Shown one piece after another: positions 6,450 to 10,760 of a stretch of 10,760 nt of DNA. The translations under genes and the position numbers were made by a program. Origin of the DNA: JBCCEV01 sp039030125 (GTDB lineage: Bacteria; Pseudomonadota; Gammaproteobacteria; Ga0077536). Location of the stretch: assembly GCA_039030125.1 (NCBI GenBank), contig JBCCEV010000148.1:1-10760 (forward strand), given 5' to 3'. Below the pieces are notes generated by a model. The model was not told the DNA's origin and did not search any database. It was given only the letters and a program-made list of their open reading frames with translations. Position 1 is the first letter of the stretch, and each line of letters starts with the position of its first letter.

Positions 6450-6477
6450 GGCCGCCACAAAAAAAGAGCAAGCGGCC
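6450..6477 (+). promoter_or_regulatory. leader stem-loop just before the symporter small-subunit start
   Basis: GGCCGC (6450-6455) and GCGGCC (6472-6477) are perfect complements around a 16-nt A-rich loop. The 3' arm ends two bases before ATG 6480, where the ribosome must bind, and there is no clear Shine-Dalgarno sequence between hairpin and start. If formed, the stem would hold the initiation region closed. Six base pairs with a long loop is only moderately stable. Confidence 0.3.
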
Positions 6478-6479
6478 AG

Positions 6480-6761
6480 ATGAATGTGAGCAATCCCGAT
6501 AAATCCTTAACCAGCGCCGCTAACTACTGGCGGGCTAACTTACGCCTGGTAGGTTCGTTATTAGCCGTATGGTTTGTGGTCTCGTTCGGATTCGGGATCC
6601 TGCTGCTTGACTGGATGAACCAGTATCGGTTTTTTGGTTTCAAGCTTGGTTTTTGGTGGGCGCAGCAGGGGGCTATATTCATCTTCGTCATCCTGATTTT
6701 TGTTTATGCCCGCGCAATGCGCAAGCTCGACGCCAAATTTGGCGTTGAGGATGATGACTAG
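6480..6761 (+). CDS. sodium:solute symporter small subunit, DUF4212 family
   Basis: Inner-membrane protein of 93 residues, complete for the family. There are two membrane helices: about 21-44 (LRLVGSLLAVWFVVSFGFG) and about 60-79 (WAQQGAIFIFVILIFVY). Between them is the family hallmark FFGFKLGFWWAQQGAI, followed by YARAMRKLDAKFG and an acidic tail. Proteins of this family are almost always encoded directly before a VC_2705-type sodium:solute symporter, as here, and are thought to be its accessory subunit. Its stop codon overlaps the start of the large-subunit gene, so the two are translationally coupled. Confidence 0.92.
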   Translation: MNVSNPDKSLTSAANYWRANLRLVGSLLAVWFVVSFGFGILLLDWMNQYRFFGFKLGFWWAQQGAIFIFVILIFVYARAMRKLDAKFGVEDDD

Positions 6762-8538
6762 CTTGGATACCCAGACACTAACTTACCTTTTCGTGGGAGT
6801 GAGTTTTGCGCTGTACATTGGTATTGCTATCTGGTCGCGCGCGGGTTCTACCAATGAATTTTACGTTGCCGGTGGCGGCGTGCACCCAATCGCCAATGGG
6901 ATGGCGACCGCCGCGGATTGGATGAGTGCTGCTTCATTTATTTCGATGGCTGGGATTATTTCGTTCTTGGGTTACGACGGTGCGGTTTACCTGATGGGTT
7001 GGACCGGCGGTTACGTATTGCTGGCGATGCTGCTGGCGCCTTATTTACGTAAATTCGGCGAGTTTACGGTGCCAGACTTCATCGGCACGCGTTACTACTC
7101 CAATGCCGCTCGCGTGGTCGCGGTAGTCAGTCTGATCGTGATTTCTTTCACCTACGTGGCGGGTCAAATGCGGGGGGTGGGGATTGTGTTCTCGCATTTT
7201 CTTGATATCCCCATCAACTGGGGCGTCGTTGTCGGCATGGCTGTGGTTTTCATGTACGCCGTGCTCGGCGGCATGAAAGGGATCACCTATACCCAAGTCG
7301 CCCAGTACTGCGTACTGATATTCGCGTACCTCGTTCCCGCGATCTTTATCTCGATGTTGATTACCGGGATCCCAATCCCCCAGATCGGTTTGGGCGCGGT
7401 GGTAAACGATGGCTCGGGTATCCCCGTTTTGCAGCGTCTGGATGACACCCTGCAGGCTTTGGGGTTCGCGCCCTACACCAATGGTTCGAAAGCCACGATT
7501 GATGTGTTTGCGATCACCTTGGCGCTGATGATTGGCACGGCGGGTTTGCCGCACGTCATCGTCCGGTTTTTTACGGTGCCGAAAGTTCGAGATGCTCGTA
7601 TTTCCGCCGGTTATGCGCTTCTCTTCATTGCTTTGTTGTACACCACCGCACCGGCGGTAGGCGCCTTCGCCAGACTCAATTTTGTCGATACCGTTCACGG
7701 CAAGCTTTACAGCGAGCTTGCCGACTGGTTTAAAAATTGGGAGCGCGTCGGACTGGTCGCGTGGCTCGACAAAAACTCGGATGGGAAGGTTCAGTACGCT
7801 CCTGGGGTGCCGTTCGCCGGTAAACCGACTTTTGATGAAGAGCTTACAGGACCGTTTGGTCAACGAACGGTGATAAACGCGCCGTCAAAAACCGCTAACG
7901 AAGTTTATATCGATCGGGACATCATGGTTTTGGCGAACCCCGAAATCGCCACTTTGCCACCATGGGTGATCGCTCTGGTCGCCGCTGGGAGTCTCGCGGC
8001 GGCCTTATCCACGGCGGCCGGTTTGCTGCTGGTGATTTCGACGTCGGTCTCCCACGATTTACTTAAAAAAACCTTGGCGCGCGGGATCACCGATAAGCAG
8101 GAGCTGATGTACGCGCGCTTGGCTGCGGCGGCCGCGATTGGCGTGGCCGGGTATCTCGGGATCAATCCGCCTGGCTTTGTTGCGCAGGTGGTCGCCTTTG
8201 CGTTCGGCTTAGCCGCAGCTTCCTTGTTCCCGGCTATCGTAATGGGGATTTTTTCCCTGAGAATGAACAAGGAGGGCGCGATTGCCGGGATGATCAGCGG
8301 GCTGGCCTTCACGTTTGCCTATATCGTGTATTTCAAATTCGTCGCGCCGGAGCTAAACACCGCGGCGAATTGGTGGTTTGGTATATCGCCCGAGGGCATT
8401 GGTGCCCTGGGCGCCGCTATCAACTTTACGGTCGCCTGGACCGTTGCCATCCTCACTAGGGCGCCGTCAGCGGAGACTATTGCCTTGATTGAAGATATTC
8501 GCCTGCCCCGTGGGGTCAGTACCCCGCATACGCATTAA
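6754..8538 (+). CDS. sodium:solute symporter large subunit (SSS family, VC_2705 subfamily; acetate-permease-like)
   Basis: Inner-membrane secondary transporter of the SSS family, about 594 residues, with at least twelve hydrophobic segments. Marks: EFYVAGGGVHPIANGMATAA and DWMSAASFISMAG in the first helices, GYVLLAMLLAPYLRKFGEFT, GGMKGITYTQVAQY, GTAGLPHVIVRFFTV, and the late AAGSLAAALSTAAGLLLVIS that contributes to sodium binding. It is similar in type to the acetate permease ActP; the substrate is probably a small organic acid such as acetate, but this is inference. A hydrophilic segment after the helix near residue 305 carries a DKNSDGK loop resembling an EF-hand. ATG 6751 or 6754 overlap the end of the DUF4212 gene and are preceded by GAGG; TTG 6763, giving MDTQTLTY, is also possible. 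Confidence 0.93.
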   Translation: MTSLDTQTLTYLFVGVSFALYIGIAIWSRAGSTNEFYVAGGGVHPIANGMATAADWMSAASFISMAGIISFLGYDGAVYLMGWTGGYVLLAMLLAPYLRKFGEFTVPDFIGTRYYSNAARVVAVVSLIVISFTYVAGQMRGVGIVFSHFLDIPINWGVVVGMAVVFMYAVLGGMKGITYTQVAQYCVLIFAYLVPAIFISMLITGIPIPQIGLGAVVNDGSGIPVLQRLDDTLQALGFAPYTNGSKATIDVFAITLALMIGTAGLPHVIVRFFTVPKVRDARISAGYALLFIALLYTTAPAVGAFARLNFVDTVHGKLYSELADWFKNWERVGLVAWLDKNSDGKVQYAPGVPFAGKPTFDEELTGPFGQRTVINAPSKTANEVYIDRDIMVLANPEIATLPPWVIALVAAGSLAAALSTAAGLLLVISTSVSHDLLKKTLARGITDKQELMYARLAAAAAIGVAGYLGINPPGFVAQVVAFAFGLAAASLFPAIVMGIFSLRMNKEGAIAGMISGLAFTFAYIVYFKFVAPELNTAANWWFGISPEGIGALGAAINFTVAWTVAILTRAPSAETIALIEDIRLPRGVSTPHTH

Positions 8539-8683
8539 TCACCGGAGTGGGGACGAAACTGGGCGAATAGCGCGTTTCGATATAAGAAATCGGCGAATCC
8601 CTCTAGCGATCTTGGGCGTTCCCTGCTTCAATACCGCCACGCTACCGACACGTCGTCTATAAAAAACCAAGGAGCCGACGTTG

Positions 8684-9655
8684 ATGCCCACGCAAAAGTC
8701 CACGGCAACGAGTTCCGTGACTGCCCCTTTTGCCGATATGTTGTCTGCGGCACGACAAATTGTGCGCACGTCCGGCGATCTGCTGCCGATGGACTGCTGG
8801 ATGGTCACCAAAGTCGATGGTGATGACTGGATTATGCTGGCAGTACAGACCACCGGCTATGACGTCAAGGAAGGTGACATCTTCACTTGGTCAGACAGCA
8901 TCTGCTCGCGGATGGCGAAGGGCTTGGGGCCGATGTTCGCCCCGGACATATCGGTGCTTCATGCTTACCGCAGCGCACCGATTGCTAATCAATTAAAGAT
9001 TGGCGCCTATATCGGTCTGCCCTTACTGCACGCAGATGGCTCCTTGTTTGGCACCTTATGCGCTGTCCACCCGACCCCGATCGTTTTTGACATCACGCTC
9101 CACCGCGAGTGGTTAATTTTGCAGTCTCGGCTGCTTTCGAGTCTGGTCGCCGCCGAGCAGCGCGAGGAGGCGACCTCTCAAGCGCTTACCCAGGAGCGTC
9201 ACGCTGCGCAGTTGGATGAATTGACAGGTGTCTATAACCGGCGCGGCTGGAATCGATTGATTGAAATCGAAGAGGAACGCTGTGTTCGTTACGACAAGAG
9301 CGCCGCTGTTCTTATTGTCGATTTAGACGATCTCAAGAATACGAATGATGCTTTTGGTCACGAGCGTGGCGATGTATTGCTCCGCCGCGCGGCGAATGCG
9401 CTACATCACGCCGTGCGATCGTTCGATGTCGTGTGCCGGATCGGAGGGGATGAGTTTGCGATCCTTGCTATAGAAGCCGACGAGCAAAGCACGACGGAAT
9501 TGGTTAATCGTGTAAGGCGATTGCTCGATGAGGAGGGGATCCCAGCGTCTATCGGATGGGCGTGTCGAGACAGTGAGCAATCCTTGCCGGAGACGGTTAA
9601 GGTCGCTGATCGCCGGATGTATGACGACAAGCGGGCACGCAAGCGCGTACACTAA
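8684..9655 (+). CDS. GAF-GGDEF diguanylate cyclase
   Basis: Makes cyclic di-GMP from two GTP. It has 323 residues and no membrane segment, so is cytoplasmic. The N-terminal GAF sensor domain (about 18-160) contains DSICSRM, IGAYIGLPLLHADGSLFGTLCAVH, typical of GAF folds that bind a small ligand. A short helical linker rich in Glu, Gln and Ala (about 160-178) leads to the GGDEF domain: DELTGVYNRRGW from residue 178, VDLDDLKNTND for metal and substrate binding, and an intact GGDEF at 254-258. R245-SF-D248 lies five residues before it, the canonical RxxD inhibitory site, so both activity and product inhibition are expected. ATG 8684 has AAGGAG at 8669-8674; TTG 8681 is an adjacent alternative. 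It follows the symporter by 145 nt and precedes the desaturase by 29. Confidence 0.93.
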   Translation: MPTQKSTATSSVTAPFADMLSAARQIVRTSGDLLPMDCWMVTKVDGDDWIMLAVQTTGYDVKEGDIFTWSDSICSRMAKGLGPMFAPDISVLHAYRSAPIANQLKIGAYIGLPLLHADGSLFGTLCAVHPTPIVFDITLHREWLILQSRLLSSLVAAEQREEATSQALTQERHAAQLDELTGVYNRRGWNRLIEIEEERCVRYDKSAAVLIVDLDDLKNTNDAFGHERGDVLLRRAANALHHAVRSFDVVCRIGGDEFAILAIEADEQSTTELVNRVRRLLDEEGIPASIGWACRDSEQSLPETVKVADRRMYDDKRARKRVH

Positions 9656-9684
9656 AACATCTCTTGCCATTCTAGGCCGCTGCG

Positions 9685-10635
9685 ATGGACGAACAATTCG
9701 AACAGCGACCGTTATTACCCGTCGCGCGGATGCGCGAACTGGTGGCCCGTTCGGATTTTGAATCCGCCATTCGCTTGGTCCTGCACCTCACTGCGTTCGT
9801 GTCGCTCATCGCCGCGATAGTTGTACTTCCCAAGCACTGGGCCGTCGATTTGGCACTCAGCATTTGCTTGGCTTGGGTCTGGAGCGCACTGTTCGCGCCG
9901 TTTCATGAGTGTACGCATCGCACCGCGTTTAAGAGCAAACTTGGAAACCGGATAGGTGTTTGGCTCACTGGGATCCCCTTTGGCATGGCTCCAGCGGTGT
10001 ACCGGACATTTCATTACGAGCATCATCGCCACACCCAAGACCCCGATAAAGATCCCGAATTAACCGATCCTAGATACGCCCATTGGCCTGAGAATGTGCT
10101 CGGCTGGATTGTCATGGCCAGTGGTTACGGCTTGATCATGCTTAAGCTTCGACCCTTGATAGCGTTTCTAAGATTACCCATCGAGCAATGGCGTGATATC
10201 GCAAGTTGGGCGCCGAAGATCGACAATCCCCGGGGGCTTAAGCGAGAGTGTTATGTGATCGCCGGGCTGTGGCTCGTGTTCGTCGGGGCGAGCCTGTTTT
10301 GGGTCAAAAATGGAATTTGGCTAGTGGCCGCAGCCTGGTTGGCACATGGTTTTCAAGCCTTATGGGTTGCCAGTGAGCACACCGGATTACCGCCTAAAGG
10401 CACGATACTCGACCGCACTCGCTCGGTGATCTCCAATCGTTTCGTGCGCTGGTGGCTTTGGAACATGAACTACCATGCCGAGCACCATGCCTGGCCAGGG
10501 ATCCCGTGGTACCGGTTGCCGCTTGCTCACGAAGAGGTTCGCGAGTCGCTGGGATCTTTGGCGAATAGCTACGGCGCGCTCCATGCCAATATCATTCGGG
10601 GTGTTAATCGTCCGACTTGTGATACTGGGGCGTAG
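9685..10635 (+). CDS. membrane fatty acid desaturase (three histidine boxes)
   Basis: Di-iron integral membrane enzyme of 316 residues that introduces a double bond, or possibly a hydroxyl, into an acyl chain or a related lipid. The three histidine boxes are complete: H74-ECT-H78, H110-YEHHR-H116 and H264-AEHH in a NYHAEHH context. An extra conserved-looking His is at 232 in SEHTGL. Hydrophobic segments are near 30-50, 52-70, 138-160 and 200-230, matching the usual four-helix layout with the boxes on the cytoplasmic side. Beta-carotene ketolases and alkane hydroxylases share this superfamily, but the box spacing and the PHxxxH-like HECTH favour a desaturase. ATG 9685 is 29 nt after the cyclase stop, so co-transcription is likely; the ribosome binding site is a weak TAGG. 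Confidence 0.88.
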   Translation: MDEQFEQRPLLPVARMRELVARSDFESAIRLVLHLTAFVSLIAAIVVLPKHWAVDLALSICLAWVWSALFAPFHECTHRTAFKSKLGNRIGVWLTGIPFGMAPAVYRTFHYEHHRHTQDPDKDPELTDPRYAHWPENVLGWIVMASGYGLIMLKLRPLIAFLRLPIEQWRDIASWAPKIDNPRGLKRECYVIAGLWLVFVGASLFWVKNGIWLVAAAWLAHGFQALWVASEHTGLPPKGTILDRTRSVISNRFVRWWLWNMNYHAEHHAWPGIPWYRLPLAHEEVRESLGSLANSYGALHANIIRGVNRPTCDTGA

Positions 10636-10656
10636 GCTGGGCGGCGCTGTCTAAAG

Positions 10657-10678
10657 TTTGCCGCTATTTTTGCCGCTA
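10657..10678. repeat. 10-bp direct repeat ahead of the response regulator gene
   Basis: TTTGCCGCTA occurs at 10657-10666 and 10669-10678, a 12-bp period, 22 nt after the desaturase stop and 32 nt before the regulator start. It may be a regulator site. The first copy can also pair as GCCGC with GCGGC at 10641-10645 to form a weak hairpin followed by TATTTTT, a poor candidate terminator for the desaturase. Confidence 0.3.
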
Positions 10679-10710
10679 GCCGCAGTGATCATTGCTGAGG
10701 GTGGTTGCAG

Positions 10711-10760
10711 GTGGCAAAGTCGCTCAAAATCTTAGCGGTTGATGACCAACCGATTGTCCG
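10711..10760 (+). CDS. response regulator receiver domain protein, 5' end only (cut by the window end)
   Basis: The first 17 codons, MAKSLKILAVDDQPIVR, match the start of a CheY-like receiver domain: the first beta strand KILAVDD followed by Q/H-P-hydrophobic-V-R. The acidic pair DD forms part of the Mg-binding pocket next to the phosphoryl-accepting Asp further on. The form DDxPIVR is common in NarL/LuxR-type two-component regulators, but the output domain is outside the window. The start is GTG, with GAGG at 10697-10700. It is co-directional with the cyclase and desaturase. Confidence 0.75.
   Translation, partial: MAKSLKILAVDDQPIV

Noticed and set aside
7045..7863. A 272-codon minus-strand frame opposite the symporter
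   Set aside because: Rich in Arg, His and Gln with no motifs, as expected for an antisense shadow of a membrane protein gene.

Overview
The window reads as a chromosomal stretch from an aerobic, Gram-negative heterotroph, most likely a proteobacterium and probably gammaproteobacterial. The clues are a PEP-CTERM/exosortase substrate, a SoxYZ-like periplasmic carrier, two glutathione S-transferases, a DUF4212/VC_2705-type sodium:solute symporter pair and a GGDEF enzyme. Composition is moderately GC-rich and looks even along the window. I see no rRNA, tRNA, CRISPR array, insertion sequence or phage gene. The genus cannot be set from sequence alone.

Layout. 1-727 is the 3' part of an acyl-CoA dehydrogenase. 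990-1724 encodes a secreted PEP-CTERM protein closed by a strong terminator (1751-1784). 1852-4259 is a co-directional set: a GTT2-like glutathione S-transferase, a two-domain rhodanese-type sulfurtransferase, and an exported fused SoxY-SoxZ carrier. The carrier is preceded by a 15-codon ORF with a near-consensus Shine-Dalgarno sequence. A small uncharacterised protein lies on the minus strand (4276-4599), back to back with a luciferase-like (LLM) oxidoreductase (4681-5712). A second glutathione S-transferase converges on it from the minus strand (5722-6330). A divergent control region (6331-6479) then leads into the symporter small and large subunits (6480-8538). These are followed by a GAF-GGDEF diguanylate cyclase (8684-9655), a three-histidine-box membrane fatty acid desaturase (9685-10635) and the first 17 codons of a response regulator (10711 to the window end).

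How the genes may work together. Acyl-CoA dehydrogenase, desaturase and symporter fit organic-acid and lipid use. The GST-sulfurtransferase-SoxYZ set suggests handling of thiols or sulfane sulfur; the first two enzymes are predicted cytoplasmic and the carrier periplasmic, so a direct relay is only a hypothesis. The cyclase sits between a transporter and a lipid-modifying enzyme and has both an intact GGDEF motif and a product-inhibition site.

No wholly new system is evident. The least ordinary items are the sulfur-type cluster with its small upstream ORF, and a Pho-box-like direct-repeat architecture upstream of the symporter operon. Gene-free stretches are short. 728-989 holds a 17-nt palindrome and no convincing gene. 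1725-1851 holds the terminator and a small hairpin. 8539-8683 shows only the ribosome binding site of the cyclase.
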